From DATKXO01 sp035528995 (GTDB lineage Bacteria; Planctomycetota; Phycisphaerae; UBA1845), in assembly GCA_035528995.1 (NCBI GenBank), contig DATKXO010000245.1, positions 1 through 10,354 of the forward strand: a stretch of 10,354 nt of DNA. The letters are read 5' to 3'. A program made the translations under genes and the position numbers. Numbering within the stretch: position 1 is the stretch's first letter; each line of letters opens with the position of its first letter. Below, piece by piece: positions 1-6,888 of this stretch. The notes under the pieces are model-generated. The model made no database searches. It was given only the letters and a program-made list of their open reading frames with translations, and had not been told where the DNA came from.

Positions 1-174
1 TCGGAACTGCTTGCGGCTGGCATGCTGGATGCGCTCGGGCCGGCTGCAGAACAGCTCCAGTTCCAGGAGCTGATACAGCGAGGGGGGACGATCGCCGGGC
101 GGGACGTGGAGGTACCTGGTGTAGAGGTCCTCGTCGGGCCGGGGCGGGTTGTCGGACGGCTTCTGCTGGCTCAC
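1..174 (-). CDS. Partial protein with planctomycete-type divergent J-like N-terminus (5' end only)
   Basis: This is the first 58 codons of a gene that continues past the left edge. It starts at a GTG whose first bases overlap the stop codon of the Hsp70-like gene (shared GTGA, 171-174). A GGAG lies 8 bases upstream, inside that gene, so the two are probably translationally coupled. After a Pro-rich start, the peptide reads LYTRYLHVPPGDRPPSLYQL and then LELELFCSRPERI (about residues 17-49). This matches, from memory of the family, the N-terminal motif of many planctomycete proteins (Y..WLGIPP..QPP..YRLLG..LFE.DP..I..A). That motif resembles helices I and II of a J domain and usually lacks the HPD tripeptide. 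The rest of the protein, and so its function, cannot be seen. A co-chaperone role with the adjacent Hsp70 is inference; a kinase or zinc-ribbon protein with the same N-terminus is also possible. Confidence 0.75.
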   Translation of the reverse strand, partial: MSQQKPSDNPPRPDEDLYTRYLHVPPGDRPPSLYQLLELELFCSRPERIQHASRKQFR

Positions 175-1862
175 TCGTCCTTCTCCATCAGTCGGGTGAC
201 GGACCGGGCCATGTGATCAAGCTCGGTGGGCTGGAAGCCGGACTCGCGCTCGATCTCGGTTTCGGCGGTGGTTTGGTGGGTGAGTTCGATGGCCTTGACG
301 TGCAAGCGTCCGCTGGGGTCATATCGGAAGGTGACCTCGACGGGAGCGCCCTGGGGCAGCCCGGGGGGCAGGTTGCGGATGACACACTCGCCGATCTGGG
401 TGCAGGCGGTGGGCTCTCGGCTCTCGCCCTCGACGATTCGCAGGCGCACCATCCACTGGTCCGGGGCCTCGGTGCCGAAGACCTTGGTCCGGGTGGTGGG
501 CAGCGGGGTGTTCCGTGGGATGATCGGCGAGTTGACGATGCGGTGCTCGCGAGAGGCGCGGACCACGACGCCGAGGCTGTGGGCGTTGACATTCTGGAGC
601 TTGATGTTTCGGGCGGCGGCCAGGACGGACTCGTCAAAACCGTCCTGGCGGACGTCGTCGTCGTCGTCATCGATGACTTTCACGGCCTGGTCGTCGGCGT
701 CGCGTGCGCCGTCGACCGGGACGGATACGGCGGCCTGGTCTCGATCCAGGGCCAGGATGGCGGCATGGATGGCGGCCCCGTGAGCGACAATCTGGTCGGG
801 AGCGGAGGCCATGGTAGGCCTCTTTCCGCTGATCCGCTCGAGCATGTCGTGCACCATGGGCATCCTGGTAGAGCCACCGACCAGGAGGATCTCGTCGATG
901 CGGTCCCAGGTCAGCATGGCGTCCTCGAGCAACATCTCGGTGGACAACTGGGTGCGGGTGAGCAGATCGGCGGTGAGCTCCTCGAACTGGCCGCGGGTGA
1001 CGGGCATGTGCAGCTTGCGGCCCATGTGCTCGACGATGACGGTGGTCTGATCGCGCACCGAAAGGGATCGCTTGGCCAGCTCGCAGGTGGCGCGGAAGCG
1101 CAGGGCCGTGCCGGGGTCGTCGCGAGGATCGGGGCCAAAGCGCCGGCCGAACTCGTCGGCCACAAAGGCCAGCAGGCGCTGGTCCCAATCGACGCCGCCG
1201 AGCCGGACTTCGCCGCCGGTGGCCAAGACCTCGAAGTTGCTGCTGTCGATGCGGATGACGGTGACGTCGAAGGTTCCGCCGCCGAGGTCGAAGACCAGGG
1301 TGGTGGTCGGCGCGGTGGTGGCGACGGCGGCGAGGTCGAGCCTGGCGGCCTCTCCGCCGCGGTCGAGGTACTGGCGAAAGGCGTCGGCCAAGGCGGCGGC
1401 GGTCGGCTCGTTGAGGACGCCGGCGACCTTGAGGCCGGCGATTCGCCCGGCGTCTTCGGTGGCCTTGCGACGATTATCACCGAAGTAGGCGGGCACGGTG
1501 ATGACGGCCTCGCGCACGTCTCCGATCGTGGGGCGGGCGTCGATGACGAGCTGCTTGAGGACCAAGGCGGAGAGGGCCTCGGGGGAGAGCTCCTTGCCAC
1601 CGACCGGCTGGCGGTAGAACTTCTCGCCCATGTCGCGTTTGAAGTCGAGGGCGGTGCAGTCGGGCCTCTCCGAGGCCCGGGCCAGGGCCTCGCGACCCAC
1701 GAGGATCTTGCGGTTGGGAAGGATCTGTACGACGGAGGGAGTAACGAGCTCGCCGTCGTGATTCTCGACGGTCACAGGTTGGCCATGCGCGTCCAGGTAG
1801 GCGAGGGCCGAATAGGTTGTGCCCAGATCGATTCCGACGATCCTGCCACGCGGGCGGGCCAT
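171..1862 (-). CDS. Hsp70/DnaK-family chaperone-like protein, lid-less
   Basis: A 563-residue cytoplasmic Hsp70-family ATPase. The actin-like nucleotide-binding domain spans about residues 7-375. Phosphate-1 is IDLGTTYSAL (11-20), followed by VPAYFGDNRRKAT (123-134), NEPTAAALADAF (151-162), phosphate-2 FDLGGGTFDV (191-200) and the adenosine motif ILLVGGSTRMP (325-335). A shortened substrate-binding beta region covers about 420-530. The protein is about 75 residues shorter than DnaK and has no room for the full helical lid. The usual DVLLLDV linker is replaced by a charged insert with six consecutive Asp (398-403), then NIKLQNVNAHSLGVVV. It is therefore a paralogue rather than the housekeeping DnaK, and no grpE or dnaJ lies beside it. 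The ATG at 1862 has GGAG at 1874-1877, 11 bases away, and a promoter candidate follows at 1911-1939. The next gene overlaps its stop codon. Family membership is secure; the client proteins are unknown. Confidence 0.93.
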   Translation of the reverse strand: MARPRGRIVGIDLGTTYSALAYLDAHGQPVTVENHDGELVTPSVVQILPNRKILVGREALARASERPDCTALDFKRDMGEKFYRQPVGGKELSPEALSALVLKQLVIDARPTIGDVREAVITVPAYFGDNRRKATEDAGRIAGLKVAGVLNEPTAAALADAFRQYLDRGGEAARLDLAAVATTAPTTTLVFDLGGGTFDVTVIRIDSSNFEVLATGGEVRLGGVDWDQRLLAFVADEFGRRFGPDPRDDPGTALRFRATCELAKRSLSVRDQTTVIVEHMGRKLHMPVTRGQFEELTADLLTRTQLSTEMLLEDAMLTWDRIDEILLVGGSTRMPMVHDMLERISGKRPTMASAPDQIVAHGAAIHAAILALDRDQAAVSVPVDGARDADDQAVKVIDDDDDDVRQDGFDESVLAAARNIKLQNVNAHSLGVVVRASREHRIVNSPIIPRNTPLPTTRTKVFGTEAPDQWMVRLRIVEGESREPTACTQIGECVIRNLPPGLPQGAPVEVTFRYDPSGRLHVKAIELTHQTTAETEIERESGFQPTELDHMARSVTRLMEKDE

Positions 1863-1910
1863 AGCACGTGGTACTCCAGATCACGCGAGATCAGACGGAC
1901 GCCACGGTCA

Positions 1911-1939
1911 AGTGTACGGGGCTTGGGGGCGACTTTCAA
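1911..1939 (-). promoter_or_regulatory. Sigma-70-type promoter candidate for the Hsp70-like gene
   Basis: On the minus strand TTGAAA (1934-1939) is followed by a 17-base spacer and TACACT (1911-1916). These match the -35 and -10 consensus at 5/6 and 4/6 positions with ideal spacing. Transcription would begin near 1904, giving a leader of about 42 bases that contains the GGAG ribosome site. No CIRCE inverted repeat is visible. Prediction by eye only. Confidence 0.45.
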
Positions 1940-2131
1940 TTGCCCCGATTCAGACGGCGGTCATGGCAAGAAGGGCCTACTCGATGGCGTCTCGTTTGGG
2001 ACGCACGCGGCGCAGAGGGCGACACGGGTCGGTCCGGGGCCGGTGCGAAGAGCGCCGGAGGAGGCACGGCGAGGTCCGCCAAAGCGCATCAACAACCGGG
2101 GCGCCCGGGCGGCACAGAGAGATCGGAAGCG

Positions 2132-2148
2132 GTAACAAGTCTGTAACA
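2132..2148. promoter_or_regulatory. Direct repeat GTAACA-N5-GTAACA, possible operator
   Basis: GTAACA occurs at 2132-2137 and again at 2143-2148, an 11-base period in an otherwise GC-rich spacer. Paired direct repeats about one helical turn apart are typical binding sites for OmpR/PhoB-type response regulators. No regulator of that kind is in the window, and a chance repeat of six bases is possible. Confidence 0.2.
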
Positions 2149-2385
2149 GAGCCGGGCCGACCGGCGCGGCGATCGTGGGGGCGACCCGGCCACCATGAGT
2201 CCAGGGCGGCGCCCGGCCTGGCGGCAGGCGGCCCGGCGAGATCGGTCAGGGACGCGTTCTCCGGGCAGGTGGGCGAGATTCCCGGCCGGGGGCGCGTCGC
2301 GAGCCGTGGCCCGCCACCGGGCAGGGCCCCACAGGGCGGGCTGCGGCGCGTGTTGGCCGCCCGGCGGGCGCGCTATCGTCGCCCC

Positions 2386-2415
2386 TTGTGCCGGTCGATG
2401 GAAATATCCTATAAA
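2386..2415 (+). promoter_or_regulatory. Promoter candidate for the DUF1573-thioredoxin gene
   Basis: TTGTGC (2386-2391) is followed by an 18-base spacer and TATAAA (2410-2415), within a short AT-rich island. Transcription would begin near 2422. That excludes the GTG at 2418 as a start codon and supports the ATG at 2508, leaving a leader of about 86 bases. Prediction by eye only. Confidence 0.45.
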
Positions 2416-2507
2416 CTGTGAAACAAGAGGCGAAGAGGTGCTTGGAGCGCTGCCTGGCAGGAGAGACCGTAGAGGCACGTCGGGCGGAACGAGCTTTGGA
2501 GAAAGCC

Positions 2508-4682
2508 ATGTATGGCGACAGGATCGGTTGCACGAACGGGTTAGCGGGTGAACACGGGGCCCGGTCCGGTTTGCGGCAACGCGCTTGGGTGGCGCTGTGG
2601 GCGCTGGCGTGTGGTGTGGGCTTGACGGGGGGCACGGCGCTGGCCCAGGAAGGCGGCCAGACCGGTGCAGCCGACCAGAAGGCGCCTGACCACAAGGCTC
2701 AGGACGCGTCGCAGGAGCCGCCGTCAGCAGAGGAAGGGCCACAGGAGAAGGCGACAGCGACAGGAGAAGGCAAGAAGGCCGCGCAATCCAGGGTGTCCAA
2801 GGGCGCCGGCGGCGGTGACAAGGCGAGCAGCCGCGACGGGCGTCGAGGCAAGAACGGCCCGCAGGGGCCGATCGCGACCGAGACGCCCACCGGGCCGGTG
2901 ACCGGGGCCCCGGCGATTCGCTGTTCCGAAACGGTCAAGGAGTTCGGGCTCCGTTGGGCCGGCCCCCCCGCGCAGCACACGTTCACCTTGCGCAACGAAG
3001 GTGACCAATCGCTGGAGATTCAGAAGGTGAAGACCTCCTGCGGGTGCACGGTGGCGAGGAACTGGACGAGGAAGATCCCGCCGGGCGGCGAGGGCTCGAT
3101 CCCGGTGACGCTGGCCACGACGAGAGTGGGCACGAAGTTCAGCAAGACGATCACGGTGAGCAGCAACGACCCGGTGACGCCGCGGCTGCAGTTGAAGATA
3201 CAGGGCGAACTGAAGCGTCCGGTGGACATGCAACCGGCGCGGATCGACTTCGGGCAGGTGAAGGCGAACACGAAAGAAACGCAAGTGGCCACGTTGACCA
3301 ACAACATGGCGAGGCCGCTGGAACTGACCATGCCGGAGCGGACCAGGGAAGGTCCGTTCAGCGTAGAACTGGTGGAGCAGGAGCCGGGCAAGGTCTACGA
3401 GATCAAGGTGCAGGCCAAGCCGCCCTACCAGCCGAAGCTCAACCGCGCCAAGTTCGAGGTGAAGACGAATCTGTCCGAACAGCCGCAGGTGAGCATCACG
3501 GTGAGCGCCATCCTCCGACCCCGGCTGGACGTCAATCCGGAGCAGTTGACGGTGAAGAAGGCTGAGCCGAGGGAACGCACCCAATACCTGCGTTTCGCGA
3601 ACAACGGCCAGACGCCGGTCAAAGTGCTGTCGGCGCAGGCTGACGACGAGAACCTGCGTCTTCTGGTCAAGGAGCAGGAGGAGGGCAAGCAGTACCAGAT
3701 TCTGGTGACCATCCCGGCCGACTACATGCCGCCGCAGGAGGGCAGGACGATCACCATCAAGACCGACGACCCGGAGATGCCGGAGATGACGGTGCCGGTC
3801 GTGGGGCGCCCCTTGCAGATGGATCGAAGGCCGGCCACGGGTCTGGTTGGCAAGCCGGCCCCCTCCTTCGAGTTTCCCACGTTCGATGACAAAGTGGTCA
3901 GCAGCGAGGAGTACCAGGGCAAAGTCGTGCTGCTCGACTTTTACGCGAGCTGGTGCGGGTTCTGCAAGAAGCAGTTGCCGGTGGTCAGCGATCTGTACAA
4001 GAGGAAATACGCGGACAATGCCGAGGTGCGATTCCTGGCCATCAGCGAGGACCGGATCGGCACGGGCGACGAAGCCAAGTCCAACAAGCGGGCCCGCACG
4101 AAAGAACAGGTCGCCACCTACTATGCCAAGATCGGCGGAGCATTCCCGGCCGTCCTGGACCCGACGGGCATCGGCGGGTCGCACTTCCTGATCAAGAACC
4201 GCGACTATCCGGCCATCGTTCTGATCGGGCAGGACGGCATCGTCCAGGCCGTCCATTTCCGAGAGGCGACGGACCTGTCGAGGCAACTGGCGATACAGAT
4301 CGACACGTTACTGTCGGGCAAGAGCCGTGAGGCCTTTCCGCCGGACGCGCCGCCGATCCCGGTGATCGGCGCGCGGCAGTCCAGAGCTACGGTCGGTGAC
4401 GCGTCCGGCGTGAAGCAGGGCACACTGGGTAAGGATGGGGCGGCCAGACCGGGGAAGAGCACCGGCCCCATCATGGGCCGCGGCAAAGGCCGGACGGCGA
4501 AGGACCCAGCGGCGGGCGCCAAAACCCCCGGAGCGGAATCGGACCAGGGTGAAACGCCGCAGGCGGGAACACCCGAGAGGGAGGCGCCCCAGACCGGCCC
4601 GGCAGACAGCGGCCAGCCGAAGGCGGAGCAACCCAAGGGGCAGGCGCCGGGGAACCAGGAGCCGGCAGGCGGCGACAAGTAG
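2508..4682 (+). CDS. Exported protein: three DUF1573/Ig-like domains plus TlpA-like thioredoxin
   Basis: A 724-residue exported protein. The frame is open back to a GTG at 2418, but the ATG at 2508 has GGAGAAAG just upstream and follows the promoter candidate. The signal sequence has hydrophobic core WVALWALACGVGL (27-39) and an ALA cleavage site after residue 46. A charged, Gly/Gln-rich linker runs to about 135. Three beta-sandwich domains follow at about 138-235, 238-335 and 338-433. The first is a classic DUF1573 with SCGCT (177-181) and the SNDPVTP edge. A redoxin/TlpA domain spans about 447-605 with active site WCGFCKK (Cys483, Cys486) and YPAIVLI (567-573) supplying the cis-proline. The last 120 residues are disordered and Pro/Gln/Gly-rich. 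The likely role is disulphide reduction or exchange outside the cytoplasm, with the Ig-like repeats as scaffold; the substrate is unknown. The gene stands alone and ends before a strong hairpin. Confidence 0.92.
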   Translation: MYGDRIGCTNGLAGEHGARSGLRQRAWVALWALACGVGLTGGTALAQEGGQTGAADQKAPDHKAQDASQEPPSAEEGPQEKATATGEGKKAAQSRVSKGAGGGDKASSRDGRRGKNGPQGPIATETPTGPVTGAPAIRCSETVKEFGLRWAGPPAQHTFTLRNEGDQSLEIQKVKTSCGCTVARNWTRKIPPGGEGSIPVTLATTRVGTKFSKTITVSSNDPVTPRLQLKIQGELKRPVDMQPARIDFGQVKANTKETQVATLTNNMARPLELTMPERTREGPFSVELVEQEPGKVYEIKVQAKPPYQPKLNRAKFEVKTNLSEQPQVSITVSAILRPRLDVNPEQLTVKKAEPRERTQYLRFANNGQTPVKVLSAQADDENLRLLVKEQEEGKQYQILVTIPADYMPPQEGRTITIKTDDPEMPEMTVPVVGRPLQMDRRPATGLVGKPAPSFEFPTFDDKVVSSEEYQGKVVLLDFYASWCGFCKKQLPVVSDLYKRKYADNAEVRFLAISEDRIGTGDEAKSNKRARTKEQVATYYAKIGGAFPAVLDPTGIGGSHFLIKNRDYPAIVLIGQDGIVQAVHFREATDLSRQLAIQIDTLLSGKSREAFPPDAPPIPVIGARQSRATVGDASGVKQGTLGKDGAARPGKSTGPIMGRGKGRTAKDPAAGAKTPGAESDQGETPQAGTPEREAPQTGPADSGQPKAEQPKGQAPGNQEPAGGDK

Positions 4683-4706
4683 CGACTTTCCCGTTTGGAA
4701 CGACTT

Positions 4707-4746
4707 GCCGGCGTTGCGGCCGTCATTACCGGGTCGCAGCGCCGGC
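4707..4746 (+). terminator. Hairpin terminator after the DUF1573-thioredoxin gene
   Basis: Arms GCCGGCGTTGCGGCC (4707-4721) and GGTCGCAGCGCCGGC (4732-4746) pair over 15 base pairs, two of them G-U, around a 10-base loop. TCTATTTC follows. The hairpin starts 24 bases after the stop codon. The two wobbles become A-C mismatches on the minus strand, so it is best formed in the plus-strand transcript. It may still help end the minus-strand operon that stops at 4855. Confidence 0.7.
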
Positions 4747-4854
4747 TCTATTTCGGGAGAGCATTGTGTGTCCCAAGCGGTAGCGGTGTCCGCGTCGGGC
4801 GGTGGCGTTATGGCAGGGGCAGCCCCATCCCGGCTCAACCGCGCAGGCGAGGGG

Positions 4855-5514
4855 CTATTCTTCGCGATCGGGTTCCTGCCGGGGGGCTTGCGGTTCGCCG
4901 TCAGGCGTAGTGCCGCGAGCGCGGTTCCAACCGCCCCCGCGACCCGGTTCGCGGCCATGCCCGCGACCACGGCCGGCACCGCGATCCCCCCAATCGCCGC
5001 GCTCGGGGCGATCGCCAACTCGGCCGCCCCTGCCCACGCCCCGGCCTTCGCCCCGGCCCCAGCCCATTCCGTGGTGGCCGCGGACACCCTCGGCAAGAAT
5101 GTCGAAGAGCTTCTGCTGCTGGCGAGGGTCGAGTTCGCTACGCACGAGAAGGAGATGCTCGGTGACGCGGCGTTCCAGGCGGGCGCGGGCGTCGATGATC
5201 AGCTCGACAGCGGCGCGGATGTCTTCGTCGGCCGATTCGGCGTCGTTGAAGAGTTCGGCCAGGCGCTCGCGGCAGCCTGCGAGTTCGGTGCGCAAGTTGT
5301 CCAACTCCGTTCGGAAGGCAGGATCGCGGGCTTCGATCTCGGCCATACGCTCCGGGCCGACGCCCAGACAACCGCCCCAGCGGGGCGCGTCGACGCAAGG
5401 GGGCTTTTCCGGCGGGGCAGCCTCCTGGGAGCGTGCCTGCATGGATCCGACCAGGCCGCCCAGGAAGGCCACCAGCGACAGGGCCAAAATCGAGATTGTG
5501 GTTCTCTGGATCAT
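4855..5514 (-). CDS. Periplasmic metal-sensor/ZraP-CnrX-like protein with Gly/Arg/His-rich tail
   Basis: A 219-residue, membrane-anchored or exported protein. It has a hydrophobic N-terminal segment (about 7-24), then three cysteines (40, 49, 81). A largely helical domain at about 60-142 ends in LDPRQQQKLFDIL (128-140). That hallmark matches the LTPEQ..K motif of the Metal_resist/CpxP/ZraP/CnrX group, whose members sense or bind metals or misfolded proteins in the periplasm. After HHGM (147-150) comes a low-complexity tail (about 151-199) of GRG, GHG and RGG units. This tail is unusual for the family, whose members are normally near 150 residues. The ATG overlaps the anti-sigma stop (ATGA, 5511-5514) and has GGAGG at 5522-5526, so it is the third gene of a sigma/anti-sigma/sensor operon. 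Metal sensing is inferred from family and context; no ligand can be assigned. Confidence 0.8.
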   Translation of the reverse strand: MIQRTTISILALSLVAFLGGLVGSMQARSQEAAPPEKPPCVDAPRWGGCLGVGPERMAEIEARDPAFRTELDNLRTELAGCRERLAELFNDAESADEDIRAAVELIIDARARLERRVTEHLLLVRSELDPRQQQKLFDILAEGVRGHHGMGWGRGEGRGVGRGGRVGDRPERGDWGDRGAGRGRGHGREPGRGGGWNRARGTTPDGEPQAPRQEPDREE

Positions 5515-5993
5515 CCGGCATCCTCCGTCGGCTGCTGGTCAGTGGAGAGCCAGGTTTCGGGCAAACCCGTAGCGGAAAGCGCGGCCAACTCGTCGAGACC
5601 CAAGGCTTCGATGAGTTCTTCTTCGGGCACTGTACCGTTGGGCTGGCTAACGCGGCCAGCCGGCTGGCCCACCCACGAACCAGCCAGCCAGCCGAGACCG
5701 AGCGCCACCGCGATGCTGGCCGCCGCCCGCAACAGGGCGGGCGGCGTCCTCGGCACCCAGACGGTTGGGCGCATTGCCTCGCGCTCGGCCGCCAGCCTCA
5801 CGGCCGGCCACAGATCGGACGTGACCTCTTCCTCATCTCCGGCGGCCAGAACCTGCCAGGTTATCTGAAGTTCGGCCAACGTCGCCGCACACGCCCGGCA
5901 GTGGGTGAGGTGGCGGCGGATGTTTTGGGAAGGTCCGTCGTCCAGTTCACCCGCCAGCAGGCGGATCAGATCGGCATCGTTTGGGCAGGACAT
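5511..5993 (-). CDS. Zinc-finger anti-sigma factor, single-pass membrane protein
   Basis: A 160-residue anti-sigma factor expected to hold the upstream ECF sigma factor at the membrane. The cytoplasmic N-terminus carries the ZAS zinc-binding motif: His28, then Cys32 and Cys35 in HLTHCRACAATL (28-39). Its start, MSCPNDADLIRLLAGELDD, is typical of the family. One transmembrane segment lies at about 86-108 (LLRAAASIAVALGLGWLAGS), leaving an acidic periplasmic tail of about 50 residues. GGAG sits 8 bases before the ATG, and 26 bases separate it from the sigma gene's stop. Its own stop overlaps the sensor gene's start. The periplasmic tail is the likely contact point for the sensor, by analogy with CnrY and CnrX; that pairing is inference. 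Confidence 0.88.
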   Translation of the reverse strand: MSCPNDADLIRLLAGELDDGPSQNIRRHLTHCRACAATLAELQITWQVLAAGDEEEVTSDLWPAVRLAAEREAMRPTVWVPRTPPALLRAAASIAVALGLGWLAGSWVGQPAGRVSQPNGTVPEEELIEALGLDELAALSATGLPETWLSTDQQPTEDAG

Positions 5994-6019
5994 AACTTGG
6001 GCTCCAACTGTTGAACGCG

Positions 6020-6694
6020 TCAGCGGCGAGACTCCTGCGATGCCGGGGCACCAGTTTTCGGGGCCAGGTGGGCCAAATCTCGCCGTAATTGGCGGTAGGC
6101 CCGTACGAGACAGGACTCGACCGCAGATTCGGTCCAGCCGGTCAGGTCGGCGACTTCGCGCATGGTGCGGCCGTCGAGACGGTGCAGGACGACGGCAAGC
6201 CGCTGGCGCGGGGGCAGAGCGGCCACCGCTTGACGCACGGCGGCACGCATCTCGGAATCAGCCAGGCGAGCCGCCGGGTCGGTGGGAGAGGTCTCGGGCT
6301 CGGCGGCGGTCAACTCACCGGCAGGACGCCACCGCCGACGATGGTCCCAGCACAGATTGACGACGATGCGATGGAGCCAGGTGGTGAACCTGGCCGACGG
6401 CCGGTAGCGGTCGGCGGCCCGGTACACGCGCAGGAAGGCCTCCTGTGCGACGTCTTCGGCCACGTCCGGGTTGGCGGTGATCCGGCGGGCGAGGCGGAGG
6501 GTCCGGCCCTGGTGCCTTTCGACCAGGCGTCCCAATGCAGCAACGTCCCCCGCCGCGAGGGCGGACATCAGGGCCTCGTCGCTGACCGGGTCGGTTTCCA
6601 AGGGCCTGCTCACAGGGCGCGGGGCGGGACTATGGGTTCCGCCGGCCGACGTCACAGGCAATCTTAACCCTGGAGTGCCGCCGTGGCGATTCAT
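6020..6694 (-). CDS. RNA polymerase ECF-type sigma factor
   Basis: A 224-residue sigma factor of the extracytoplasmic-function type. Region 2 spans about 39-122: the start is DEALMSALAAGDVAALGRLV, then DVAEDVAQEAFLRVYRAADR (77-96), then ARFTTWLHRIVVNLCWDHRR (101-120). Region 4 spans about 148-207, with ALPPRQRLAVVL (159-170) and the recognition helix near TGWTESAVESCLVRAYRQLR (185-204). There is no region 3. The first 37 residues are Pro/Gly-rich and not conserved, and the ATG at 6694 lacks a clear ribosome site, so a later start (for example GTG at codon 28) is possible. It is the first gene of the operon with its anti-sigma and sensor. Likely targets would include its own promoter, but no recognisable ECF promoter was found. 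Confidence 0.92.
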   Translation of the reverse strand: MNRHGGTPGLRLPVTSAGGTHSPAPRPVSRPLETDPVSDEALMSALAAGDVAALGRLVERHQGRTLRLARRITANPDVAEDVAQEAFLRVYRAADRYRPSARFTTWLHRIVVNLCWDHRRRWRPAGELTAAEPETSPTDPAARLADSEMRAAVRQAVAALPPRQRLAVVLHRLDGRTMREVADLTGWTESAVESCLVRAYRQLRRDLAHLAPKTGAPASQESRR

Positions 6695-6765
6695 GGCTGG
6701 TGATCAGTGCCTCGATAACCGCCGGCATCAGGCAGGCCTGGGCTGCCAGTGCGGGGCAAGAAGGA

Positions 6766-6799
6766 ACGGCGGGAAGGCGTTGGGACGCTTTCCCGCCGT
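6766..6799. terminator. Strong hairpin between the four-module gene and the sigma operon
   Basis: Arms ACGGCGGGAAGGCGT (6766-6780) and ACGCTTTCCCGCCGT (6785-6799) pair over 15 base pairs with a 4-base loop. On the plus strand one pair is G-U; on the minus strand it is an A-C mismatch. In the minus direction TCCTTCTT follows, as expected for a terminator of the gene ending at 6889. In the plus direction there is only a short TTTT at 6806-6809, and no plus-strand gene needs it. A CATAAT at 6812-6817 (minus) lies just upstream, so it could instead be the first structure in the sigma operon leader. Confidence 0.5.
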
Positions 6800-6888
6800 A
6801 TCGCCTTTTCGATTATGGCCACGCATCGATCACCCGCGACGGAACCGAAACTCCGCAGGCGCGTCGCCTGGCGACCGTCCCGGCGGGG

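Larger units (their letters stand above)
1863..2507. other. Divergent intergenic region, about 645 bases, no convincing gene
   Basis: This lies between the minus-strand Hsp70-like gene and the plus-strand DUF1573-thioredoxin gene. Open frames here give Arg/Gly/Pro-rich translations of the kind any GC-rich DNA yields, and none has both a ribosome site and a recognisable domain. The supportable contents are a promoter candidate facing each gene, one spaced direct repeat (2132-2148), and a probable 5' leader from about 2422 to 2507. A small RNA could be present but I see no clear signature of one. Confidence 0.5.

Noticed and set aside
213..2135. 640-codon plus-strand open frame opposite the Hsp70-like gene
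   Set aside because: It is antisense to a well-supported Hsp70 gene. Its translation is Gly/Asp/Val-rich without any domain, as expected from the complement of GC-rich codons.
2418..2507. GTG at 2418 as the start of the DUF1573-thioredoxin gene
   Set aside because: It would place 30 charged residues before the signal peptide, overlaps the promoter candidate and has no ribosome site. The ATG at 2508 has GGAGAAAG.
2089..2742. 217-codon minus-strand open frame over the intergenic region and the start of the plus-strand gene
   Set aside because: It has Pro/Arg/Ser-rich composition, overlaps the signal-peptide region of a real gene and has no motif.
2724..4286. 520-codon minus-strand open frame opposite the DUF1573-thioredoxin gene
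   Set aside because: The plus-strand protein has signal sequence, DUF1573 and CGFC motifs. The minus frame has an Arg/Leu/His-rich composition and no motif.
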